DNA of 64,000 bases from Aricia agestis (GCF_905147365.1 NC_056407.1:18149980-18213979); one strand, 5' to 3'; numbered from the stretch's first letter, positions 13,801 through 24,248 are shown. The notes: generated from the sequence alone by a model not told the origin. Numbers and translations are program-made.

Positions 13801-14904
13801 CACACAGAGGAGCGCAGCTACAAGTGCGACCGCTGCCCTGCGGCGTACAAGACGCGTGCGGCGCTGCGCGTGCACGCCGCCCGTCATGACGGTATACGCA
13901 GATACACGTGCGACACCTGCCCGCAGGCCTTCCACAACCAGAGCTCGCTTATACGACACCGACGATTGCACACCGGTACGTGAAACAGATTGGGGGCTCC
14001 CACACGTGGCGCGTAATGTCGTGGCCTGCAGACTAGGGCCGTTGTGTACTGACTACTTTGCATTTTTGACATTTAACTTATTAAGTAATAAGACAAAGAT
14101 ATAGAAACTAGTGTAAGCATTTTGACTAAGTATTCTCATTTAATAAACAGACGGACAGACATCGAAGTCTCAGTAATAGGGTCCCGTTTTTACCCTTTGG
14201 GTACAGAACCCCAAAAATGTCTGGACCAATTAAAAATTTCCAGATATTGATAAGTTTAGAATATCCTTTTTGTAATATATTTTATTTTTTAAGAAATAAA
14301 ATACAGGTATCCTAATCTTTAACAGAAATACAAATATTTCCCTTCTAATCTCCAGTAAAAATGTTTGCCGCTCGACAAAGTGGGGTCGGGATAGTTTATT
14401 GGCAATATTCCTTTTTTTTTTTAATGAAATAAGGGGGCAAACGAGCAAACGGGTCACCTGATGGAAAGCAACTTCTGTCGCCCATGGACACTCGCAGCAT
14501 CAGAAGAGCTGTAGGTGCGTTGCCGGCCTTTTAAGAGGGAATAGGGTAATAGGGGAGGGTAGGGATGGGAAGGGAAGGGAAGAGGTTAGGTGATTGGGCC
14601 TCCGGTATACTCACTCACTCGGCGAAACACAGCGCAAGCGCTGTTTCACGCCGGTTTTCTGTGAGAACGTGGTATTTCTCCGGTCGAGCCGGCCCATTCG
14701 TGCAGAAGCATGGCTCTCCCACGTATAAATTCCGTGGTTATTGTATTAATGTTGTGTTTAATTTCAGGTGAGAAACGCTTCGTGTGCACAATTTGTGCTA
14801 AAGCATTCACAGAGGGATATAACCTCAAAGTGCACATGCGCGTACACAACAAACACTTCAAGAAGAACCCCGAAACTGAACGTTCTGGAGGTATTCAAGA
14901 TTAG
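7871..14904 (+). CDS. ZAD-domain C2H2 zinc-finger protein, complete, 496 aa
   Basis: Eleven exons: 7871-7966, 8034-8162, 8254-8319, 8691-8802, 9163-9297, 9510-9745, 10436-10551, 10958-11069, 12266-12421, 13780-13975, 14768-14904. All have GT/AG boundaries and consistent phase. Residues 1-75 form a zinc-finger-associated domain (ZAD): MQCRACL supplies C3/C6 and MPQQLCAKC supplies C44/C47. ZADs are insect dimerisation modules. Residues 76-175 are an acidic then lysine-rich linker with a nuclear-localisation-like KKNKRKLKR stretch. Residues 177-483 hold 11 fingers (one C2HC: AALARHRC), the last ending FVCTICAKAFTEGYNLKVH. The start is the first ATG, directly before the ZAD cysteines. The exon 1 donor (AAT|GTAATA) is inferred from phase and ZAD spacing and is the least certain junction. 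The last three exons are very GC-rich against AT-rich early exons. A probable poly(A) signal is at 15072-15077. It is a tandem paralogue of the gene ending at 5999; DNA target unknown. Confidence 0.9.
8450..8657 (+). mobile_element. Non-autonomous Helitron with TCTG microsatellite
   Basis: Starts TCCATACTAATAATATAT after A, contains GTCTGTCTGTCTGTCTG and the CACGCCCAAACCGCTAAACC core, and ends CATCTAG before T with a CGCAAC/GTTGTG hairpin just upstream. Same family as 21769-21972. Confidence 0.7.
8990..9062. repeat. (ATT)n microsatellite with a retrotransposon-tail-like sequence
   Basis: ATTATTATTATT (8991-9018) followed by CCTACAGTGTCCCACTGCTG GGCAAAGGCC, a sequence common at the 3' ends of lepidopteran LINEs. 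Probably an insertion tail. Confidence 0.45.
10082..10370 (+). mobile_element. Non-autonomous Helitron, 289 bp
   Basis: Starts TCTATACTAATATTATAAA after A and ends CATCTAG before T. A CGCGG-GCGAAG-CCGCG hairpin lies about 10 bp from the end. TC...CTAG ends, insertion between A and T, and a 3' hairpin are all Helitron rules. It lies in an intron of the complete zinc-finger gene. Confidence 0.75.
11458..11883. mobile_element. TTA-flanked MITE with long inverted repeats, 426 bp
   Basis: GACCCAATTTCACCAACCTC at the left is complementary to the right end over about 80 bp. TTA is present at 11455-11457 and 11884-11886, as in PIF/Harbinger MITEs. A second inner palindrome (CTATGGGACATAAGT) lies at about 11549-11588. 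Confidence 0.8.
12440..12634. repeat. Imperfect foldback right after a zinc-finger exon
   Basis: CTCACCGGGAAGCCATCGCGAC at the left is complementary to GTCGCGATGGCGTTCCGGTGAG at the right. The inner pair is CGCCGCAAAGCG/CGCTTTGCGGCG. It begins about 20 bp after the exon ending 12421. Confidence 0.6.
12958..13126. mobile_element. TA-flanked MITE, AGGCTGCGTTTCCAC ends
   Basis: 169 bp; AGGCTGCGTTTCCAC at the left, its complement at the right, TA at 12956-12957 and 13127-13128. Intronic in the complete zinc-finger gene. Confidence 0.7.
13301..13625 (-). repeat. About 325-bp oligo(A)-tailed interspersed repeat, copy A
   Basis: On the minus strand it runs CCGGCTCGACCGGAGAAATA, a GTGAAACAGCGCTTGCGCTG palindrome, a CCCTACCCTCCCC array, then CAGGTGACCCGTTTGCTCG and an A-rich end (forward poly-T at 13301). 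A SINE- or LINE-tail-like family; copies also at 14411-14724 and 55542-55873 and a remnant at about 27704-27815. Confidence 0.7.
14411..14724 (-). repeat. Interspersed oligo(A)-tailed repeat, copy B
   Basis: Same family and orientation as 13301-13625. It ends only 43 bp before the last exon of the zinc-finger gene (14768). Confidence 0.7.
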
Positions 14905-15859
14905 TCCCAGTATTTACGTATTGGTTCGTTTAAACTTTTTGTTAAAGTGTAGATAGTTTGCGAGTTCAAATTAAATATAATAATTAATAACAAAAACTGA
15001 TTTCTTTTCTTCATCGTATATTTTATAAATTAAATAATAATTTATTATAAAAAAGAAACATATTATAAACTAATAAAATAAAGAGTAAATTGTATCACAT
15101 ACAAAAAAGTCTTTGGCGAGTACAGAAAATGTACTGTTTATCTTTAATTTTCAAGAACTAATAATGTACATTGTACAGTCAATGAGGATAGTTGAATAAA
15201 ATAATTATTTTTGTTATAATATGGTAGAAGTATGTAAGTAGCATCAATATCGGTTAAAAAGCATTAAAGAGAAATTCGTCATATTTTTATCAACTACCCT
15301 CATTTACCTTTTGGTAAAAAAGTCTACCTAATCTACTTATAGCTTAATTACACATGTACTGTGGCAAGAATGATTTTCTAAACAATAAATTAATATGGAC
15401 TAACCACAAACACTTCAATACGTAAATAATACAATAATTAAATGCCATAATAACTTTACACATACTTAATACTTGTAATACACACAGGTAACGTACACAG
15501 TCATCGAGCATAATATCATCAAAAGAGCGGTAATGTTTTTTTGCATTAAAAAATTGCCAAAACTACGTTCTAATTGGCTGATAATTTCGCGGCTGAGCAA
15601 ACATTGGTGGGGCAATGTTTTCAGCATAAGCGTAATTGACCTTCAGATTATCAGTGATAGTTCATTGATCAATTTGCTCGAAGTATACAATATTATATCA
15701 AACACATACGAATTGTTCAGTGTCGGTTTATACAAATGTTCAGGTGGTAAATGGTTTATGGATTGTTCAAGCACAACAATATCAAAAGTATACTCTTTAA
15801 ACACTTGGGGTCAATTCACATCAAAACAACACGATACACGTGCTTCTTATTGGGATTGA
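14905..15859. other. Intergenic stretch between the zinc-finger gene and the CCCTTAAC-flanked element
   Basis: Contains the probable poly(A) signal of the zinc-finger gene (15072-15077) and AT-rich sequence. 15533-15859 (+) is a 108-codon open frame with no recognisable motif and composition like its surroundings. I do not call it a gene. Confidence 0.4.
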
Positions 15860-15867
15860 CCCTTAAC

Positions 15868-17350
15868 CTACGAATAATAAAAACTAAGGAAACGTAACTC
15901 CCATACTTCAACCGTTTTAAATTTGGCTCCTTTTCGAACACTAAAATATGACAATTCAGATTTTCGCCAAGGTCGCAACTCGCATCTCAGGTAACGTATC
16001 ATAACATTGCGCGCCGGACGACAGCCTGAGCGGTTATCAATGATGAAAACTCAAAGCAGATATGTTACTACCGCGCGCGTTGTGAAGATTCAAATACGGC
16101 CCAATTGGGCCGTCTGTTATTTAGTCTGCATCGAGCGCAGTCACGAACGTGCCGCGTATTGTCTTACCAAAATAAATTGAAAATGACGTCGTGCGTGTTT
16201 CGAAAATGTACCAATTATGACTCGAAAGTAAACAAAACACATGGAATCTCTTACCACATGTCTTGATTGCAATAAATACCTCGATTATTTACATTTTCAA
16301 TTATTTTTTTGAACAATCTGGAAAAAATCGAAATTTCGTCATAGCTCAGGCGAAGAAAGAGACAGCGATACGATTCGACGTTTAAAAATAGAACTGTCTC
16401 TTTTATGTAAATTGTTTTTCGTATCTTTTGTTTCACTTATCTGTCAAATTTGTCAATGTTTGCAATTTTGAATTTGAAAATTGTTCGGAAGAGATTTAAG
16501 CCGGAAAATAGTATGGACGTAACATATCTGTCTAAATAAAACATCATTGGATGTTATTGTCATTGTCATAGTTATGAAACAAATAATTGTCAAAAGCGGA
16601 TAGTATTATGCAGTATACACCAAGCACATCTACTATCACGAAGAAACGAGCACATAATTATTATTTTAAAATCAAACATTTTCCTCTGATACTTAAGACA
16701 TTGATAATAATTATAATATACATGTAATAATTATGAACAAACCTTGTACGACTCGGGCGAATCTAAAACTGTCCGAGCACCTAGAGAAGACGTTTTCAGA
16801 TAACAAAAATCTATGTGTTATTACAGAATTGAAATTAAAAACTTACGTAATTTTTTTACTTATAAGTCACAATTAATATAATATTTTAATAACTGTTAGC
16901 AGTTTTTTATTTTTGTTCATTTACAATATTATTAAAGGAAATACTTATTTGTTTTTGTCGATTGAACGTAATTTATTACATTATGTTTTTTTTGTTTTGT
17001 TGTAAAAAAATCCGTAGCAAGAAATATGAGAATACCCATATCATCTTATAACGCATTTAGTATAATGTCAGCCAGACCCTAAAGTTTCGTTTATGATTAA
17101 ATTGTTACATCTTGCATAACACTGTCCATGGCGACTTTGTAAAAATTTTGTAATTAAATTATTTTTTGATGAGTGAAAGAGAAATGAGTTTGACAAAATT
17201 GTCATGTCAACCTGGTTGAATGTCACTCGAGTATATAAAAATGTGTACCGAACACATGCATAAATATGCATGTATTCGGGTCACATTTTGTAGCCTTTTG
17301 GTGCACTTTTTTTGACGGAGTTACTCTTCCTTAGTTTTTATTATTCGTAG
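15868..17350. mobile_element. 1.48-kb DNA transposon with perfect 8-bp target duplication and a THAP-like exon start
   Basis: The ends are inverted repeats (CTACGAATAATAAAAACTAA left, its complement right). Identical CCCTTAAC sits on both sides (15860-15867 and 17351-17358). An 8-bp duplication fits hAT or P superfamilies. Inside, 16183-16266 (+) reads MTSCVFRKCTNYDSKVNKTH then GISYHMS and stop, which resembles the first half of a THAP zinc finger (C-x4-C then GISYH). P transposases carry N-terminal THAP domains. No intact transposase is visible. A short derivative lies at 27039-28453. Confidence 0.75.
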
Positions 17351-17358
17351 CCCTTAAC

Positions 17359-19038
17359 ATAATAATTTTGTGAGATAATAAATGGCAGTGTGTTGTTATT
17401 ATTATTCAGTACCTATAATAATATTGTACAAGTGACAAAAGATGTCTTTGTCTATCAAAATAGCTACCGAGAATCTTAAATCACTTACAAAACTGCCAAT
17501 TGACAAAACAACCATTAATTTTGTATTTATAATAAGTAATAAGAAATACGTATTGGTGTATACCTTTAAATAACAGAATAACCTTCTTATGTAGATAGCC
17601 TTCTGCAAACAAATACTGCAAGCACTGTCCAGTGTCCTAAGTTGTGAAATTTCTATTATACACAGCAAACTTTAATAGGTAACTTAATGTAAATTTACAT
17701 ACATATAATTATATAATAGAACACATGATAATGGTCACAGTTAGATGGGAACAGTTTAATATTACGTTTAAGGCGGCAGGTATAATATAAAAGGTAGTTA
17801 ATAACAAAAGCAATTATGTGATTCTGTATATAGCTACAATATAGTGTTTTGTCTTCTTCAATCCAATTAAAAATGTCACTGATGTGACAGGAACAAAACA
17901 CTGTATAACTATTCAAAGCTTATATGTACAACGTTTATTAGCAAGGGGAAATATATATAAGATAATATAAAACAATGCCTCTATGTTAGTAACAAAGTAA
18001 CAAAGCTATTATATCGATCGTTGAGAAGACGTTGACATGTTCCTGTCTGTGTGACGTATAAAAAGTTTTTCAATACGGAATAATACGCAAAGAGCGCAGC
18101 AGAGGGCGCTACTAGCACATACAGCTATAATTAATCTGACCAAAATCTGACATTATGCACACGTCATATCAAGATATTGACAGAAACGTTGTCAAGCGTC
18201 GAAAAAATTTTCGGTCTTACTACAAAAGATTTAAATACCGGTTGAACAGTTGATCAGACAAAAATTTGGTACATAATGGTCTCAAAACAACTGTTCAATA
18301 GATGTTTAAATCTTTTGTGGTAAGACCGTTTAAGTTTACTGTTTTCAAGCTGGTGCTGTAGCAGTTGCAGCACGAGCATAGACATTAAACAGTACACAAA
18401 AAGTTTTATAGAGTGCACTATAGCGTGAAAACACTGCAGTAATATTCTTCGTAAACACAAAATCGCAATTATGTTTATAATTTAAAAACTGTCACGCAAA
18501 CGCTTAAAATATAGATGAATTGAGGCGATTAATTAAAAAAGAGAAAATCAGACATCTAAAAAATGAGATCATACATCCACAAAATTATGTATAAATTGTC
18601 TATTTTTCTACTTCGATGTTTGTGCAAGAAACTTCGTCCGGAAAAACTGCAAAACTGGGAGTGTTTGTGCATAATTTATATAGAGAATTTATACAAGTAT
18701 ATAATGTTATATTGCTTTGTACTTTCTTTTAGCACTTTTCAAATCAATTGGACGCATGTGTATATGAATTTGAGCAAACGGGAGAAATTGTAAACATTTA
18801 AAAAACCTACTTCAATTAATCGTCTTTTAAGATTTAAGATAACTCAAGGCGGAGTAAATTGTTAATATCTTAAGTAAGTACTTACAAATACGGCAATAAT
18901 AAACGCTAACATAAATGTATTTTGACTGAGCCGGTTAAACTGTACTATCCTATCGAGTACTTACAATACGCCATACAAAAATCGACAGGGCAGATGCACA
19001 AAAAAATTTTGTTCAAGTCTTTCGCCTGCTTTCCGGAT
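17359..19038. other. AT-rich stretch downstream of Ror with no recognised gene
   Basis: No coding signature on either strand. An imperfect inverted repeat lies at 18212-18330 (TCTTACTACAAAAGATTTAA and its complement). Part may be the Ror 3' UTR, whose poly(A) site I could not place. Confidence 0.4.
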
Positions 19039-19331
19039 CATAGAGTTAATATACCTAGCGGAATAGAGTAACAATCTCGAGCTGTCAAACGATACCGAAA
19101 TTAGTTTTCATCTGTGTGAAAAATATGTGTACGTATACACTTACACAAGCATGATTTTGAACATGAATTCTATGAGATTAATTTGTCAACGTGCGGCACG
19201 TGCCGACTGCACGTCAAAAAAAGAGTGCTGCTGTCATGTATCACACGTCTCTTTTTCGTCAGTGTCACTGATAGTGACATCTCTCTTGCTGGTCTTTGTT
19301 TCTCTATTCCGCTAGGTATATTAACTTTATG
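19039..19331. mobile_element. MITE copy 2, intact, 293 bp
   Basis: The left end CATAGAGTTAATATACCTAG and the complement of CATAAAGTTAATATACCTAG on the right are inverted repeats that extend through GCGGAATAGAG. The body is alignable with 3212-3457. Flanks TTCCGGAT and GTTCGGAT match at 6 of 8 bases, possibly a decayed 8-bp duplication. It lies just downstream of the Ror stop codon, in the probable 3' UTR. Confidence 0.8.
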
Positions 19332-19456
19332 GTTCGGATACACACAAAGCGCCATCTGGTGGCGGACGTTTTGAAACCCACATTTCCATCGACGATTTTT
19401 GTGTGCGTCCAATCAGCAGCATGCCCTTTCCCCCATCAAAACCCTAGAGAATTTAA

Positions 19457-22400
19457 CTAGATTTCGTTACCGTAATTATTGGGTATCCTCACGACGGTCT
19501 CCTTGCCCACTCTGTCCGTATCTATGAGGGATCCGGAGCTGTACTTCTTGGTCTTGGGCGCGAGGGGCGGAAGGTCGGAGCAGGTGGACGATGTGTCGTC
19601 CCTGGGCAGCTTGAGACTGGTGGCCAGGGAGCCGTTGGAGGCGTGCGGGGGGAGCAGGGGCGCGCGCTCGTCGCGCCGCCGCCCGCAGCTCCCGGACTCC
19701 GACGCCGGCGCCGCCACCTCCGGACACCCGCCCGTCTGGATCCAGTCTTGCAATCTGGAAGTATAAGATGGATAGTAGCAAAAGTATGAGGGCGGACGCT
19801 GAGTTGAGCGTAAGCCAGCCGCGGCTGCCCGTCGCGGGCGCCCGCGCCGTGCGCTCGCCATAGTAATCGGGCGACGGCTGACCCGCTCAACGTGCGACGG
19901 CTGACACTATTACTATGGCGAGCACACGGCACGGGCGCCCGCGACGGGCACACGCTCAACGCAGCGAACGCCCTAAATGATAATTAAAGTGAAAAGTCTC
20001 GTTTTATTGAGATTTCAAATAGTTGAACGATGTTATTGAGTGAGTTAAGTGTCGATCGTTAGCTTTATTTAATTACAAACTACAATGTCCACAAGTGAAC
20101 GTGACTCCGACGAAAACGTTACTATGAATTCCTGCACGCGAGATCAAAAAGAGATAAGCGTAAAATGAAAGTGTACATATAACATCATTGATACGATAAA
20201 CTAATTTAATTAGACCACTAAAGAAATTAAACACTAGCTAATATTTGACCGACAAATTCAATACGTAAACAAAAAAATTACAATATTTTATTTTTTTAAC
20301 ATGGGACTACTAAAACAAAAACCTACAAAAAGTAACTCAAAGAACTATGGCAAATTGAAGGCATGTTAAATAAAGAATTTAAAGACAAACTCTACGAGCT
20401 AGAAACATCCAAGCAAGGTTGGCCTACGGTTGCGCTAGAGCGAGAGGAGTGGGAAACCTTGCGGAAGGGTTTTGCCTAGCAGAACAACATAGGCTCCGAA
20501 GAAAATTGACTGCTTGCATAGGGCTGGATTTATTATTTTTTATGAGTATAGGCCACTTTAATTTTGTCGCCCCTATGTACGAACTCTGCCGCCATCCTAG
20601 GCCGCTGCCTCCCCCTAGGACGCCATAAAACGCTGCCGCTTATATGCCATGGCCTATACTGCATATACATTTTATTATGTACTTTTCGGTATCAGTCTGG
20701 CGTCAATCACAGATTGCTGGACTGAACTAATGCCAGCTTGACCGTGTAACAGTTGTCCAAGGGCGAACCTGTGAACTATCTCCTCGAAGTTGGGTCGTCG
20801 TTGCGGCACGTGTCGCCAGCAGTCCCGCATGAGCGCGTACATGGGCGGCGGGCACGCGGCCGGCGCCGCCAGCAGCTCGCCCGCTCGCACCATCGCTATC
20901 ACCTCCTGGTTGCTGTACCTGGTGGACAAAATGCCGTCAAAAATTTGCCGTGTGCCTTAGATTTTTTGAATGAAACTTCCATAAGTGCGTTGTGTTTCAT
21001 GGCCGCTGTACCCACTCGACGAGAGCCTGTCGCCGAGATCCTCGGCCGTACATGCATCGCGAGACGTTTTCCTCGCGAGAGCCAACGAGACTACACTCTG
21101 TTTTATGTCAGAGTATTTATTCACACTTGCATACTGTTACAATTTTCTTAAGACGAAACTGACTATGCATTTAAAGATATTACGATTTACGAATACAGAC
21201 GGATGGACAGACCTAGCGTGATTCGGGATTGTGGCGCTATTTGCCACTGTTTTATCTCGCGTCAACCAAACACAATATTATCATATTTCGTCGCTTTCTT
21301 TCCACTAACGATGAGTGACAAAATCTTTAAAGGTGCCTCTTCACGATGTTCCATACTGGCCTACTACAAGTCATCACCATTGTGTAGGTGCAATGGTATA
21401 TGATGGCCGACAATGGCCACTGGATTGCCAGGCACCAATAAGCCTTGTTTAACACCAAGTGATAGTGGTCTACAGTTCACAATGACCTGCAGTGGGCCAT
21501 CGTGGGCCATTGTGTACTGCTTAAGACCTTCGTGATTCTCTCAAGTTTGACTTGCAAATATTTTACGAAACCAATGTCACTCACCCATAATACGGTTGCA
21601 GACCGTAGCTGTATATCTCCCACAGCACCACACCATACGACCAAATGTCACTTTCAGTTGTAAACTTTCCATAAAGTATTGACTCTGGTGGCATCCATCT
21701 CACAGGTAGCAGACTTTTTGACTGTACCTGTTGGGATAGGCACATCTTAGTAGATTATGTATTTGTAACTAGATGACGCCCGCAACTACGTTGCGCAAAA
21801 ATTCGTTTACCGCCCGGGAACCGTACATTTTTCCTGGATAAAAAGTATCCAATGTCCTTTTCTGAGACACAAAAGTATCTCCATTCCCAACAAAACCAGT
21901 TCAGTGGTTCGGGCGTGAAGAGAAGCGAACAGACAGACAGACACAATTTCGCATTTGTAATATTGGTATTGATAATAAAAGATACGAATATAAAATTGAT
22001 ATACAATACTTACTCTATAGTAGTCTGAACTGTAGATGTCTCTTGAGAGCCCAAAATCTGATATTTTTACTACAAAATCATCTGACACCAGACAATTTCT
22101 AGCAGCTAAATCACGGTGGACGTAATGGTGTGAGGCTAGGTACTGCATGCCCGAGGCTATGTTGCAGGCAATGTTCAGTAGTCTCATGGCAGGGAGCCCT
22201 TTGCCCGAGGGAGGTGCTCGGCCCATTAAGAATTCGTGCAGGTCCCCGCGAGCCATAAACTCAAACAGCATACACAGGGGCTCCTCCCTCAGGGCCACAC
22301 CCACAATGCACACAATATTCTCATGATTCAGTTCTGATATTAAATCTATCTCCCTTCTGAAATCTGCCTTCGTTTTTGCCGACGCATTTTCTTTGAGAGC

Positions 22401-24248
22401 CTTAACTGCAACATACTGAGTCTCACCATTCTTCTTCAGTGCTCCTTTGTACACTTTTCCAAATGCTCCCTCGCCCAACTCTTCCAAGAATTTAATTTGT
22501 GACAATGAGTACTGGGGTATTCGTAAAATACCATTGCCTCTGGTGCTTTGAGTTTGCAAATGGGGCTGATTTTCGTTATTCTGGTTTGATAGCAGCTCAT
22601 TCATTTCTATGGGCGAGTTTAGTCTAGAATTGCCGTAAATGTTTTTGTCAGCATTAGGTAAATTGATGTCTCTTATATTAGCCGCATTTCTTTTGTTCTG
22701 GTGCCTGTAGAAGAGACACACTATGAATCCTATTATACCACAGGTGAGTATCAGGAATATTGCAACTATGTAGATCCAAATTTTATGAGCACATTTAGGT
22801 ATATCACATAGTTTAGCTATCTTTCCATCATTGTCCACAACACACCACGGCTCTGATTTAATTCCCCCGGGATTTCTACAGTAGCTGTGTCGGCCCGCAA
22901 GCTCCGGATGTTCAGAGACTTTTACATACATCTGTTTCGACCACTCTATACAAGGTAGCCCATCACTTGTTACATTTGCTCGGCCCAAGTATCCACTACC
23001 ATTTTCCCAGTAGCATTCATCATCTGAAACCATGATGGTACCTATTCCGATCTTCAAGCAGTCGGGATCATTCTCTGGCAAGTCCTGGCATTCCTCCAAA
23101 GTGAGCTGCTGGCCAATGTGAGGATGTCTCTTGGCAATGGCATACTCCATTTGACAGAGTTCATTCTCCAGTATTTCACAGTCTTGTTTACAAACTCTTC
23201 TCAAAACTGATGAATTGTAGCGGTAATTAAATATTTGCATTGAGACATTTTTATCAGGGTTCTCTATGGCTTCTGAGATGTCGGTAGTATCATTTAAAAT
23301 CTTCCTAGCTTGAGCGAGAAAGAAATCATTGGTTTCAATGTGATGGCGACAAATGGGGAATGTGGAATAGCAGAGGCTTGGAAGTGCATAATTTTCACAG
23401 TGAGAGCTTATGTCATTAGAATATCGGGTAACCTGGAGAGCTTTCTTCAGTTTGTCCTCCAGAGCTACCTGCGTAGTTTCATACGGTATATAGACAAACT
23501 GGCCCTGCAGGAATGTACTACATACCATACCTGTGTACTCCTGACATAGAGGTTCAAGTTTCTTAGGTGAGAATTTCTTTTCTTTGGGTTCCTCTACTTT
23601 TTCATCAATGGTAATACTTTCAGGCAAAAGGTTCGTAGTCGCCTTTATATCGATCGCAATACTGTTGTCGCCGTTCGGCAGGGAGGTGGTGAGAATTGGA
23701 AGATTGGTATTGCTCTCTTCTACCACCAGCCTAGTTGTCATCTTCTTTTCGTACGATTGTTTTATAACACAAGTGTAGTTGGCTTCATCGCCGAAATTGA
23801 GGTTTTTAATTTTGAGGTAGGTACCAATACTCCCATTGACATTATCAACTTTGGTTGATATTTTTATTTGGTTGGTTTCATGGAGTATCTTGTTGTCCTT
23901 CAGCCAGTACAGCTTGACGTTCTTCATGAGCGTTTGTTGAATATGTTCGGGCGGGAACTCTTTGAGGGAAGTTTCGATGCCTTCTTTGTTTTTGGTGTAG
24001 TGTACGACCTTAGTGAAGTTCATCATCGCCTCGCACTTGAGCCGCACGTCCGACGACACCGGCTTCCTGACGATCGGCGGCAGAGGTTTAGCGAAATATA
24101 TATCCAGCTTTATATTCCATATTTTTTGTTCCGAAGACGAATTTGACTTCACAGAAGTGAAAGTTTCACTTTTGTTTACGAGCGACTGATGGCACTTGTC
24201 GAGTATTGAGAAAAAAACTAAAATGTATAGATATTCCATCGCGAACAC
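19457..24248 (-). CDS. Ror: Ror-family receptor tyrosine kinase, complete, 941 aa
   Basis: Single-pass receptor for Wnt-type signals. Four exons on the minus strand: 24248-22014, 21727-21585, 20918-20769, 19754-19457. Residues 4-18 are a hydrophobic signal peptide (an alternative start is M4). An Ig-like domain has C72 and C160, a cysteine-rich Frizzled-type domain spans about 235-387, a kringle about 412-486 (ends CDIPKC), and the TM about 490-513. The tyrosine kinase domain spans about 585-850 with GEGAFGKVY, VAVK (K616), HRDLAARN (711-718), DFG (731-733), activation-loop tyrosines in YSSDYYR, then RWMPPES and YSYGLQPYYG. The third exon ends EEIVHR and joins LQDWIQTG in the last exon, completing the usual final kinase helix, followed by a Ser/Pro/Gly-rich tail to TAA at 19457-19459. 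Total length fits vertebrate ROR1/2 (about 940 aa). All catalytic residues are present. Ligand and pathway are family knowledge, not seen here. Confidence 0.95.
19803..19967. repeat. GC-rich foldback in the last Ror intron
   Basis: GAGCGTAAGCCAGCCGCGGC..CCGTCGCGGGCGCCCG..TCGCCATAGTAAT is mirrored by ATTACTATGGCGAGCAC..GGGCGCCCGCGACGGG. It produces a false upstream reading frame joined to the last exon. Confidence 0.65.
19968..20540. other. Ror intron interior
   Basis: AT-rich. No exon, promoter or clear repeat is recognised here apart from the copy beginning near 20540. Confidence 0.35.
20540..20680. repeat. AGGCCACTTTAATTTTGTCG repeat, copy 1 (Ror intron)
   Basis: TATGAGTATAGGCCACTTTA, CTGCCGCCATCCTAGGC and CCTCCCCCTAGGACGCCATA are shared with 40600-40735. 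No coding potential is recognised. Confidence 0.6.
21769..21972 (-). mobile_element. Non-autonomous Helitron, minus orientation, in a Ror intron
   Basis: Reverse complement of the 8450-8657 family: forward strand CTAGATGACGCCCGC at the left and a GACAGACAGACAC microsatellite toward the right, ending with GA before T (TC after A when read on the minus strand). It sits between Ror exons 1 and 2, and its translation falsely extends the exon 1 reading frame. Confidence 0.7.

Noticed and set aside
15533..15859. 108-aa plus-strand ORF
   Set aside because: No motif, AT-rich composition like its surroundings, no splice or poly(A) context. Not supported as a gene.
19457..19861. Separate 134-aa minus-strand gene starting MASARRGRP
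   Set aside because: The first 36 codons lie in a foldback repeat and intron; the rest is the Ror last exon.
20675..20768. Frame ending ALGQLLHGQ... as the Ror C-terminus
   Set aside because: Breaks the last kinase helix; an in-phase splice to 19754 restores it. Kept only as a possible retained-intron isoform.
21807..22013. C-terminal 69 codons of the long minus-strand frame starting at 24248
   Set aside because: Read-through of the intron after the YYR|GTAAGT donor; the sequence is a Helitron, and the true continuation is exon 21727-21585.
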